This document shows positions 6,629 to 13,661 of a stretch of DNA of 28,648 nucleotides, in pieces; positions within the stretch are counted from its first letter, which is position 1, and every line of letters starts with the position of its first letter. This DNA is from JBHIET01 sp046760785. GTDB lineage: Bacteria > Chloroflexota > Anaerolineae > B4-G1. The DNA lies in the NCBI GenBank assembly GCA_046760785.1, contig JBHIET010000042.1:1-28648 (forward strand). The letters are read 5' to 3'. The translations under genes were made by a program, and so were the position numbers. Below the pieces are notes generated by a model. It did not search any database and was not told the DNA's origin. It was given only the letters and a program-made list of their open reading frames with translations.

Positions 6629-9600
6629 TCAGAACAAAGAGACAGGGGAGACGCAGCGAAACCCGTAGCCGTCGTCAGAGAGGTACGGGCTGCACCAGTC
6701 GCGGGACGCGCAGCGAACGACTCCCCGATCCCCCCCCCACGAGCCGCCGCGCAACACACGCAGCATCTCGTCCCCCGGCGCGGTGTCCTCGCGCCCGTCG
6801 TCCGGCCGGTACGGGTAGCCAAAAGCGGCACGCCTCCAATCCGTCCCCCACAGGCTCAACGTCCACTCCCAGACGTTCCCGACGCCGTCCGCCAGCCCAT
6901 AGGGGCCGTCGCCGGCCGGGAGGACGCCCACCGGCGAGGTTCTTCCCAGTTCCATCTCTCGCGTGTTGGCCCGGCCCGCCTCCCACTCGTTCCCCCAGGG
7001 GTAGCGGCGCCCGTCCGTCCCGCGCACCGCCTTTTCCCACTCCGCCTCGCTCGGCAGGCGCAGGGTGAAGGATGCGGGCCGGTCACGGGTTTCAAGATGA
7101 CCCTCACGCCAGATACGCCATTCGTCTTTCGTCGTTTGCAACTGCGCTTCCAGCCAGCGGCAAAAGGCCATAGCCTCGTACCAGGTGACGCCCACCACCG
7201 GCTGGGTGTCGCCGTTCAGGCGCGGCTCGTACCAGAAATCGGGCCGGTCGGTGCGTTGCCAGTCCCAGCGCGGCTCGCCGGTGCGCCAGGCCCAGCCGGG
7301 GCTGTCCTCGCCACCCCACCAGGCCGGGTCGTCGTATCCCTTTGCCTCTATAAAACAGCGGTACTGTCCGTTGGTGACGGGGTAGCGGGCGATGAGAAAG
7401 GCGTCCGTCTGTGGGCTGTGCTGCCCCCGTTCCGCCTCCAGCCAGGCCAGGTACAGATTCAGCAAAACCAAAGTCACCTCTTCAGCCTGGTCTTTCATCT
7501 CCCCAATCCGCTGCCGGTACCACTCTTGCCAGCGCTCCACCTCCTCGTCGCTGGAACCCATCAGGAAGGGGCCGGTGGGAATCTGCACCCACAGGATGTC
7601 CGGCAAGCCGTCGCGCACGCCGACGCCGGGGCGCGGGTCGCCTAGCGCGCCCAGCGCCAGCCCCGCCTCCAGCCGCGCCAGGGGAGCGAACGCTTCTTCC
7701 TCGGCGGCGACCGCCCGCGCCAGGGACTCGACCACGCTCTCCTTGACCTGCCACACGTGGCCGAGCATTCCCTCCGGCACGTCAGCCAGGGCGCGGGCGA
7801 CAAAGGTGACGTGGTAATGCGGGGCCTGCGGCGGGGATTCCAGCCGGCGGATCGGGTCCAGCAGGCGGTCGGCCTTGCCGGGGTCATCGCTGATCAGTTG
7901 GCCGACGGTCAGGAGGAGCGTCTCGTCCCACCAGCGGTCGCGCCAGTCCTCCTGCAGTATGCGCCGGAAGCGGTCTCGGAGGGCCTCGGCGCGGGTCAGT
8001 TCCCGGGCCGCCAGGTATTCCTGGAAGGGCTTGCGGTAGAAGCGGATCGCGCCGCCGATCTCCTGGAGCACGTAGGTGCGGGCCGTGACCCAGGTCAGGT
8101 ATTCCTCGGCCTTGGCGCGGGCGGCCTGCTCGGCCTCGTCTCCCCGCCCGGCCTTGAACCTGCTGGCGAGAAAGGTGAGCGTCTCTTCCCGCGAGCGCTC
8201 CATCACCCGCCGTTCCTGGAAACAGAGGGCCAGTTCCTCCAGCGGCAGGCGGCGCTGGGGAGCGGAGAGCTTGTCCAGCCAGGGAGGTGGAGCCAGCCCT
8301 TCGCGTCCCATGCGTTTGTCCCAGCCCAGGAGGAGCAGCGTGGCGGCGTCGTACAGGTCGGCCCGCCGCTGCGGCAGTTCGCCCACGTTGTAATGGACGA
8401 TGGCCATCACGGTGAGCAGGAGCGGGTTGTTCGCCAGTTCGCGGACGTGGGGGGCGTCTTCCAGGCGGACCATCAGTTTCTGCGCGTCCTCACGCGCCTG
8501 CCGCCGTCCTGCGGCGGAGAGCGTCCCTCCCTCGGCGCGCCGCTTGATCGCCTCGTTCCAGCGGTGGAGAAAGAGGCGGATGTCGTCCGGCCAGCGCAGG
8601 GGGTTGATGTCGCGCCGCTGAAAGTCGCCGCCCAGTTGGGCCGCGCCCTCGTAGCCCTGGGGGCGGGTGGTGACGACGACGCGGCAGCGGCCGTAAAAGG
8701 CGGCGAAACGGGTCACCATCTCGACGATGAAGCGGCGGTCCTCGAAGCGGGACACCTCGTCCAGCCCGTCCAGGAGGAGCAGGACGCCCTCGTCCTTGAT
8801 GCGTTCGGCGAGCCATCCATCTGGCAGATCCAGGTGGCGCAGGTGATAGACGATGTAATCCCGCAGCAGGTCGGGGCTGGGCGATTCCCGGTTGGCCTGT
8901 GCCTGATCTTGCAAGTAGAGGCCCAGGCCGTGCAGCGGTAAAAAGATGGGCAGCGGGAGTGGGTCGGGCAGCCAGTCGGTCCCGGCGGGCCGGTGGCCGG
9001 CGCAGGTCTGGGCAGCGGTGTAGGCGACGTATTTCAGGAAAGTGGTCTTGCCGGAGCCGGCCTCGCCCACCAGCACCAGGCAGCGGTGAGGGGCGATCAG
9101 GTCGGTGAGCGGCGTCTCGCCGCCTCCTTCGTCGGCGCGGAGGAGCGGCATGTCGGCTTTCAATCCGCCAGGCAGCCCGATCGCGGTTCTATCGCCTCGG
9201 GCCATAAGCGGCACGTAGATGCTCTCCAGGGAGACGATGATGATCGTGTCCTGTTCCCTGACGAACCCTTTGAGATCCAGTCGCTCGCAGGTGGTGTGAA
9301 TCTCTTTGACAATGACCCGTTCCTCCGGGGTCAACCGTCTGGTGGCGCGATGCCAGACGGTTCTGGCTCCCCGGCGCAGCCGAGTGGCCAGGCTCTTGGC
9401 CTCCTCCCCGGCCACCTCCCCGCCGACCTTCCAGAGAAAGGCGAGCACCCCCAGCACAAGTATCAGGCCAACTCCGGCCCAGGGGCCGAAACGGGCCAAG
9501 AGTTGCGTCGCCAGGCTCCACCACTCGCCCATCGAGCCGGGCGGGGTCAGCGGCTCAGGCGTGGGGGAGATGGTAGGGGTGGCTAGGGGGGAATCCGGCG

Positions 9601-9685
9601 GTGGGGGCGTCGCCTGCGCCCAGGCCACGGCAACGTAGAGCAGCAACAGCAGACCGGTTAGAACGCTCAAAAGTGTCTTTTGCAT
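6629..9685 (-). CDS. DGR target: membrane-tethered NACHT NTPase with C-terminal FGE/C-type-lectin-fold domain
   Basis: 1018 residues, ATG preceded by AAAGGAG. Order: signal-like segment (1-23); Pro/Thr-rich stretch (24-50); transmembrane helix (about 66-85) followed by many Arg/Lys, so the rest is predicted cytoplasmic. A NACHT/STAND NTPase follows, with Walker A GEAGSGKTT (207-215), Walker B LLLLDGLDE (302-310) and VVVTTRPQG (336-344), then a helical region (about 470-680). The C-terminus is a formylglycine-generating-enzyme/sulfatase-modifying-factor domain (about 692-1018) with ARYPVTNGQYRCF, RLPSEAEWE, YPWGNEW, GNVWEW and LRGGSW. Codons 988-1013 lie in the variable region; 12 of those residues differ from the template translation. 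DGR-diversified FGE folds are ligand-binding, not enzymatic. By analogy with other STAND sensors, ligand binding may trigger NTPase oligomerisation; the effector and ligand are unknown. Confidence 0.92.
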   Translation of the reverse strand: MQKTLLSVLTGLLLLLYVAVAWAQATPPPPDSPLATPTISPTPEPLTPPGSMGEWWSLATQLLARFGPWAGVGLILVLGVLAFLWKVGGEVAGEEAKSLATRLRRGARTVWHRATRRLTPEERVIVKEIHTTCERLDLKGFVREQDTIIIVSLESIYVPLMARGDRTAIGLPGGLKADMPLLRADEGGGETPLTDLIAPHRCLVLVGEAGSGKTTFLKYVAYTAAQTCAGHRPAGTDWLPDPLPLPIFLPLHGLGLYLQDQAQANRESPSPDLLRDYIVYHLRHLDLPDGWLAERIKDEGVLLLLDGLDEVSRFEDRRFIVEMVTRFAAFYGRCRVVVTTRPQGYEGAAQLGGDFQRRDINPLRWPDDIRLFLHRWNEAIKRRAEGGTLSAAGRRQAREDAQKLMVRLEDAPHVRELANNPLLLTVMAIVHYNVGELPQRRADLYDAATLLLLGWDKRMGREGLAPPPWLDKLSAPQRRLPLEELALCFQERRVMERSREETLTFLASRFKAGRGDEAEQAARAKAEEYLTWVTARTYVLQEIGGAIRFYRKPFQEYLAARELTRAEALRDRFRRILQEDWRDRWWDETLLLTVGQLISDDPGKADRLLDPIRRLESPPQAPHYHVTFVARALADVPEGMLGHVWQVKESVVESLARAVAAEEEAFAPLARLEAGLALGALGDPRPGVGVRDGLPDILWVQIPTGPFLMGSSDEEVERWQEWYRQRIGEMKDQAEEVTLVLLNLYLAWLEAERGQHSPQTDAFLIARYPVTNGQYRCFIEAKGYDDPAWWGGEDSPGWAWRTGEPRWDWQRTDRPDFWYEPRLNGDTQPVVGVTWYEAMAFCRWLEAQLQTTKDEWRIWREGHLETRDRPASFTLRLPSEAEWEKAVRGTDGRRYPWGNEWEAGRANTREMELGRTSPVGVLPAGDGPYGLADGVGNVWEWTLSLWGTDWRRAAFGYPYRPDDGREDTAPGDEMLRVLRGGSWGGDRGVVRCASRDWCSPYLSDDGYGFRCVSPVSLF
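6645..6724 (-). repeat. DGR variable region (VR) at the 3' end of the target gene
   Basis: Ungapped partner of the template at 4972-5051. It covers codons about 988-1013 of the NACHT-FGE protein and ends a few codons before its stop. Relative to the template, residues 988, 989, 994, 996-999, 1001, 1002, 1004, 1006 and 1007 are changed, e.g. Asn to Asp, Cys, Ser, Tyr, Leu or Gly and Arg997 to Trp. All changes come from template adenines. The GC-rich 3' end 6646-6665 is identical to the template and is the likely IMH. Sequence similarity stops at 6725, where non-adenine mismatches begin. Confidence 0.95.
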
Positions 9686-9712
9686 ACTTGCTCCTTTCGA
9701 CTAAATAGCTTC

Positions 9713-9842
9713 CGGTACAAAACCATTTTCCGTTGCTCTCAGCCCCCGTTCCGGGGGCGATTTAGGCGCAAGACCGCGTCAAAAAGAGGCCATTTCTTGC
9801 ACGAGCCGCCCCCGAGACGGGGGCTAGAGCAGTTTTGTACCG
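9713..9842. repeat. Palindromic intergenic element B, double hairpin, upstream of the DGR target
   Basis: Outer arms CGGTACAAAAC (9713-9723) and GTTTTGTACCG (9832-9842) are a perfect 11-bp inverted repeat. Inside, GCTCTCAGCCCCCG (9735-9748) is complementary to CGGGGGCTAGAGC (9818-9830), and each side also folds alone (CCCCCGTTCCGGGGG; GCCCCCGAGACGGGGGC). Same core as elements A and C. It begins 28 bp upstream of the target ATG, so it probably lies in the 5' leader or promoter of the DGR operon. Confidence 0.7.
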
Positions 9843-10099
9843 AGAACTAAATGTGCAATGCGCTCGCTTACAATCTGGAACGGAACGGGCTTATCAACGC
9901 AACGACGATGAACCTGACCGCCCCGTGGTATACGTGGATGTGGGCAGGTTAGCGCCGCTGCAATCGCGTCTGCTGAGGCCACGAATACTCTCGCGGCTCC
10001 CCGATGTGCTACTGGCGACTTCCTGACGTGACCGCTCCGGGAGTTTTGCCATAGTAAGCGGAGCGAGGCCGGCACCAGCTATCCACGTTGAGCATTACC
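9843..10099. other. Intergenic stretch without a supported gene
   Basis: About 260 bp between element B and the hairpin after the beta-helix gene. Short open frames exist on both strands (63 codons plus, 83 codons minus overlapping element B), but neither has a Shine-Dalgarno, recognisable motif or family resemblance. It could hold a decayed gene fragment; nothing firm is seen. Confidence 0.4.
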
Positions 10100-10132
10100 A
10101 GGTGCGACGCATCCGGGAAGTGCATCGCGCCT
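10100..10132. repeat. AGGTGCGACGCA-family hairpin, copy R2
   Basis: AGGTGCGACGCAT (10100-10112) pairs with GTGCATCGCGCCT (10120-10132), with two imperfections. It overlaps the stop codon of the beta-helix gene by 2 nt. Same family as the hairpins at 18647, 22239 and 23684. Confidence 0.6.
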
Positions 10133-11867
10133 AACTCTGCTGGTAGTCGCGCAGCACTATAGGCAGGTAGACCCGCCAGACCTGCACCCAGCCTTCGTAG
10201 GCCCCCCTGTCGCAGACGGCGCTGCCGTCCCCGTCGCCGTCGGCTGGGCGGGCCGCGGAGCGAATGTCAACGGGCGGGCAGACCGTGTTGTCGCCCGAAT
10301 CAATAGCCGGGCTGCCGGTGATCGGCATCGTGGCAAAGAGTTGCGGATCCTGGCACAGGTCGTGCGGGCCGGAATTCACATAGCTCCCGTTGCTGCCGCA
10401 GGTGACGTTCTTGACGTAGTGGGCGATGCTGTAATCCGAGTCCAGTTTCAGGCTGCCGCAACCCTCCTGGTAGAAAAGGAAGGTGATGTCGCCGGGAGAG
10501 AAGTAGTCGTCGTCCCCCAGAAAGACGTTGTTCTGCCCGGTGAGCGTCTCTGAGCCGTTGCAACTGTACCCCTCGCGCGGGCCGCTGCCGACCAGCCCAT
10601 CCCCCTGACCGTAGAAGGTGGAGTTGATGATGGAGACCTGCTCTCCGCCGGTGTAGACCACCTCCAGCGTGTTGCCCAGTGCCCGGCAGGGGTCCACGTT
10701 GTAGGTGAATGATTGACCATCGAAGTAGGCGCAGTTCCCCACCAGCACGCTGTTTTTGATCCTGGTCTGGCCGGTGACTTTGACCTGGTTCCCGGCGTTC
10801 CCCTCGGCGCGGACGCGGTTGAGAGTGACGGAGCCGCCCCCGGTGTGGTAGAGCAGGTCCAGCCCGTCGGAGGTGTTGTGGAGAAAGGCGGAGTCCTCGA
10901 TGAGCCAATCGCCGCCGGTAGCGCCGGTGCCGACGCCATCGCCGTAGCCTCCGGCGGTCTGCGCCCAGCAGCCGGTCGGTTGGCCGCCGGGATAGGTCTC
11001 GCCGCAGCCGTTCCACTCCACGGTCCAGCGGCGGAAGGTGAGCGTGCCCGAGTTGGAGTCGCTGCCCTCGATGTCCCCGTCCCACCCGGCCCAGCCGTTG
11101 CCGGCCACCCGCACGTTCTCCACGGTCCAGTCGCTGAGCCGCCCGGCGTGGACGCCGGTGTTCGCCAGGCCGTGAATGTTCAGATCGTGCAGGTAGACGT
11201 GGGCCGAGTCTTCGGCATAGAGGCCATCGGCGGCCCAGTCGCCGTAGGGGTAGGTATCGCGCTCGCAGGCCAGGGAGCCGGTGTGGTCTTCGACGCAGGC
11301 GGAGTGGTCGGTGATCTCCAAACAGCCGATTTCGACGTTGGAGGCATCGGTGAGGTTGAGAATGAACCAGGGCCGCTCCGCACCCCACAGTTGGGGCGGG
11401 TTGGTGCAGCCGGTGTCCCATCCGGCCCCCAGGATGCGGGTGGGGTGGGCGGGATCGGGGCCGGAGGGGATGGGCGGCACGTGGCAATCCCAGGGGTAGT
11501 CTGCAGCGCAGTTATCGTCTCCGGGCGCACCGTACCCCATGCGGTAAGAGCCAGCGCCGATGATGAGCGTATCGCCGCCGGAGATGCGGGGGGAGCCATC
11601 GGGCGGCAGGGCGCGGAAGGGGTGGTCCCAGGCGCAGTCCTGACCGGTCCCGCTGCCGGGGTAGGCGGCGTCAGTCAGGCCGGTGCATTGGGTAGGGGAA
11701 CCGCCGTCGGGGCGGACGTAGTAGGTGGAAAACGTGTTGCGTGTTGCGTGTTGCGTGCTTGTCACCGTGGGCGCGCAGATGCTACAAACAAAGATTAGCG
11801 CCAGCGCGAATCTCCCCAATTTGTTGATAAGATGTGTCAGAGCCGTCCTTGCTCGCGTGGTGTTCAT
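10131..11867 (-). CDS. Secreted right-handed beta-helix protein with YLPIVLRD tail
   Basis: 578 residues from ATG 11867 (AGAGGA just upstream); an in-frame extension to 11996 consists of repeat-derived sequence (RNTQYAV) and is rejected. Signal peptide about 1-35. The mature part begins YYVRPDGGSPTQCTGLTDAAY, a usual opening of parallel beta-helix proteins whose first coil covers a tandem DCAWDHPFRAL segment. It continues with repeated short coils (SNVEIGCLEI, SAHVYLHDLNIHG, SDWTVENVRVAGNG, GDWLIEDSAFLHN, TRIKNSVLVGN, QVSIINSTFYG). Near the end, SPAIDSGDN...RGAYEG is the choice-of-anchor-Q type ending, followed by VYLPIVLRDYQQS. Likely a surface polysaccharide-binding or lyase-like scaffold; no catalytic site can be assigned. 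A 7-bp tandem repeat lies just after the signal peptide. Confidence 0.8.
   Translation of the reverse strand: MNTTRARTALTHLINKLGRFALALIFVCSICAPTVTSTQHATRNTFSTYYVRPDGGSPTQCTGLTDAAYPGSGTGQDCAWDHPFRALPPDGSPRISGGDTLIIGAGSYRMGYGAPGDDNCAADYPWDCHVPPIPSGPDPAHPTRILGAGWDTGCTNPPQLWGAERPWFILNLTDASNVEIGCLEITDHSACVEDHTGSLACERDTYPYGDWAADGLYAEDSAHVYLHDLNIHGLANTGVHAGRLSDWTVENVRVAGNGWAGWDGDIEGSDSNSGTLTFRRWTVEWNGCGETYPGGQPTGCWAQTAGGYGDGVGTGATGGDWLIEDSAFLHNTSDGLDLLYHTGGGSVTLNRVRAEGNAGNQVKVTGQTRIKNSVLVGNCAYFDGQSFTYNVDPCRALGNTLEVVYTGGEQVSIINSTFYGQGDGLVGSGPREGYSCNGSETLTGQNNVFLGDDDYFSPGDITFLFYQEGCGSLKLDSDYSIAHYVKNVTCGSNGSYVNSGPHDLCQDPQLFATMPITGSPAIDSGDNTVCPPVDIRSAARPADGDGDGSAVCDRGAYEGWVQVWRVYLPIVLRDYQQS
11734..11757. 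repeat. 7-bp tandem repeat inside the beta-helix gene
   Basis: Three perfect GTGTTGC units (11734-11754) plus a partial GTG. The unit is not a multiple of three, so gain or loss of one copy shifts the reading frame just after the signal peptide. A decayed relative (GCGTATTGCGTGTTGCGTA) lies at 11884-11902, upstream of the start codon. Confidence 0.7.
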
Positions 11868-12004
11868 TCCTCTGTGTAGGACTGCGTATTGCGTGTTGCG
11901 TAATATCGCTCGAAAGGGGGCCGAGGCTGGTCTCGCGGGGCGCGGAGTCAACCCCGGCCCATCCGTTGCTGTTCCGATCCGTTGTTGTCCTGCCATCCGC
12001 CGTT

Positions 12005-12286
12005 CTAGTAGTTGCGCAGCAGGCAGGGCAGGTAGGTGCAGCAGCAGCCGTTGCCCCGCAACGTGGGACTGGCAGGGCTTAGCAGGCGATACCCCTCACC
12101 GCCGGCGGCGCCTTCCACTTGCCAGGCCAGGCTGGTCAAGTGGTAATGCCCGCCGGAGGCCGCTCCTTTCTCGACGACATACCACGGAGCCGGGTCAGGC
12201 CCGCCGGGCTGCGCCAGCGCCACGGCGGCCAACAACAGCACGCAGACCAGAGCGGCAATGGCGACAGAAAGAGCGTGTTTTCTCAT
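12005..12286 (-). CDS. Small secreted protein with Cys-rich YLPCLLRNY tail
   Basis: 93 residues. The start is ATG 12286, whose A is shared with the upstream gene's TGA (TGATG), preceded by GGAGGGGG; a GTG one codon earlier is possible. Signal peptide about 1-26 (ends ALAQ). The mature part is short: SGGHYHLTSLAWQVEGAAGG and EGYRLLSP resemble the GGxY-L-x-x-x-x-G repeats of small exported proteins common in this kind of genome, then CCC and the tail TYLPCLLRNY. Function unknown. The overlapping start implies translational coupling to the MSTKK-leader protein upstream, hence a likely functional pair on the cell surface. Confidence 0.75.
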   Translation of the reverse strand: MRKHALSVAIAALVCVLLLAAVALAQPGGPDPAPWYVVEKGAASGGHYHLTSLAWQVEGAAGGEGYRLLSPASPTLRGNGCCCTYLPCLLRNY

Positions 12287-13524
12287 CACTCCCCCTCCTG
12301 CCAGGTCGTTTTTTCCAGGCGCAGATTCTCGTAGCCCAGCCGCTTGGCGACAATGCGGTAGTCGAAGGAGCAGTGCGAAGGCTGCCCGTCAAGGGTGACA
12401 CCCTGCACGGTGAAGCCCGTGACATCCTTATCGGTGACGAACAACAGCGCCGGCTCCTGGCACAGAGGCGTCACAAAGACGTGATACTCATCTTCCAGGT
12501 TGACCGTCTCGGCGAAGAGGGGGTCAAAGGACACCGTAATCTCTCCGTCCACCAATGCTGCACTGCCAAAGTCCTCGAACCAGACCTCGGGGCTTTCTAC
12601 CGCATAGAGCAATCGCTGACCGTGGTTGGCGGTCCTGACCACGGCTGACTTGCTGCCTGTGCAGTTCAAGTTTCCGCTCTCGTCAATGGTGCAGACGTCG
12701 TTGCCTCCCGAGTCCTTGACCCTTAGGGTGTGATTACCTCCCCCGTCATTGTCCAGCCTGAAGACCATATCGGCGTTGCTGGAGAGCCACAGTTGGCTGG
12801 TTCCATTATCGGCAGCGTTGATCCGGCCTATGTCGCCGCCCACGGCCAGGTCGAGGTGGTCGTTGCTGCTGAAGAAATAACCACCATAGTCGTTCTCGCT
12901 TGATCCATACACGCCCGGACCATTTTTACTGCTGGCCAAAATGCCTTTGGTATCGGCGAGACCAGAGGTGTTATATATGTACAGCCCCCAAAAGTCCTCC
13001 CCGATCCAGGTCTCACCAAAGTGGTCGTGGGGGCAGGAGGGGCCGGCCGACGGGCTGGACGGGGCAGCAGGTGAAGCGGGAGTCAAGCGTTGGCGTGGGG
13101 TCAGCGCGGTGAACTCGGCCTCCCCCGGCCCGCGCACCCCTACCTCCAGCCACTGCGTCCTCCCCTCCAGAGCCTCCCTGGGGATGCCGTTCACGCTCCC
13201 CAACATCGTGACGAACGCACCCTCCTGCACCGTCACGCCTTCTTGCACTTCCGACCACAGTGGCTCGCCGCCGGTCTCGGCGTCGTACAGCGCGAAGGTG
13301 AAGTCGTAGGTCCCATCGGCCACCGGTTGCCCGGCGTCATCGCTCAGGCGGCCGGGGTAGGGAATGGTCACCCCTCGACTACGTTCGGGGGAGGCCACCG
13401 GTGGGGCTGGTTCCTGGGCCGGGGGCAGCGCCTGGGCACTGCTGGCCATCCGGGAGCCGATTCCCACGGCCAGCATTACACCACTGGCGATCAGAAGGAC
13501 GGGTAGTGCTTTCTTGGTAGACAT
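12286..13524 (-). CDS. Exported beta-rich protein with MSTKK leader
   Basis: 412 residues, start supported by GAGGAGG 6-7 nt upstream. Leader MSTKKALPVLLIASGVMLAVG (signal peptide or anchor, 1 to about 32). Then a domain starting TIPYPGRLSDDAGQPVADGTYDFTFALYD (about 53-81), followed by WSEVQEGVTVQEGAFVTMLG, LPS-like in style to fibre/baseplate-type domains; a Gly/Asn-rich middle; and a C-terminal domain from about 290 with LLYAVESPEVWFEDFG, FAETVNLEDEYHVFVTPL and FDYRIVAKRLGYENLRLE. This arrangement recurs in large exported proteins of filamentous bacteria; I cannot assign a function. It lacks the YLPLV tail. SPERSRG (residues 45-51) is encoded by a small palindrome that looks inserted. The stop overlaps the next start. 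Confidence 0.75.
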   Translation of the reverse strand: MSTKKALPVLLIASGVMLAVGIGSRMASSAQALPPAQEPAPPVASPERSRGVTIPYPGRLSDDAGQPVADGTYDFTFALYDAETGGEPLWSEVQEGVTVQEGAFVTMLGSVNGIPREALEGRTQWLEVGVRGPGEAEFTALTPRQRLTPASPAAPSSPSAGPSCPHDHFGETWIGEDFWGLYIYNTSGLADTKGILASSKNGPGVYGSSENDYGGYFFSSNDHLDLAVGGDIGRINAADNGTSQLWLSSNADMVFRLDNDGGGNHTLRVKDSGGNDVCTIDESGNLNCTGSKSAVVRTANHGQRLLYAVESPEVWFEDFGSAALVDGEITVSFDPLFAETVNLEDEYHVFVTPLCQEPALLFVTDKDVTGFTVQGVTLDGQPSHCSFDYRIVAKRLGYENLRLEKTTWQEGE

Positions 13525-13661
13525 TTTTTCCTCCTCTCAGATGTGTAATGTGAATGGGGCGTCATACGTGTTGCGTGTACATAGCCTGTCATCGAGAATA
13601 GTCATCACCTCCTTTACATACAGGGAGAGTTCTCGGAAGGTCTCTGATACGGTGTGCGACA
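13525..13661 (-). other. Spacer with perfect Shine-Dalgarno and possible tiny ORF
   Basis: A 41-codon frame (13537-13662) starts with an ATG overlapping the cytochrome stop (TGATG) but has no recognisable product and ends in repeat-derived residues. Within it, AAAGGAGGTGAT (complement at 13604-13615) fully matches the 16S anti-Shine-Dalgarno yet no good gene start follows at the right distance. Confidence 0.3.

Noticed and set aside
5503..7068. 521-codon plus-strand open frame
   Set aside because: Spans the antisense of RT, the hairpin spacer and the target C-terminus; no family resemblance.
9207..9233. IYVPLMAR (residues about 156-163) in the NACHT protein as another copy of the YLPLV motif
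   Set aside because: It lies in the pre-NACHT linker on the predicted cytoplasmic side, and similar xYVPL segments are, from memory, ordinary in NACHT proteins.
9824..10075. 83-codon minus-strand frame and overlapping 63-codon plus-strand frame (9835-10026)
   Set aside because: Neither has a Shine-Dalgarno or recognisable motif; the minus frame runs into palindromic element B.
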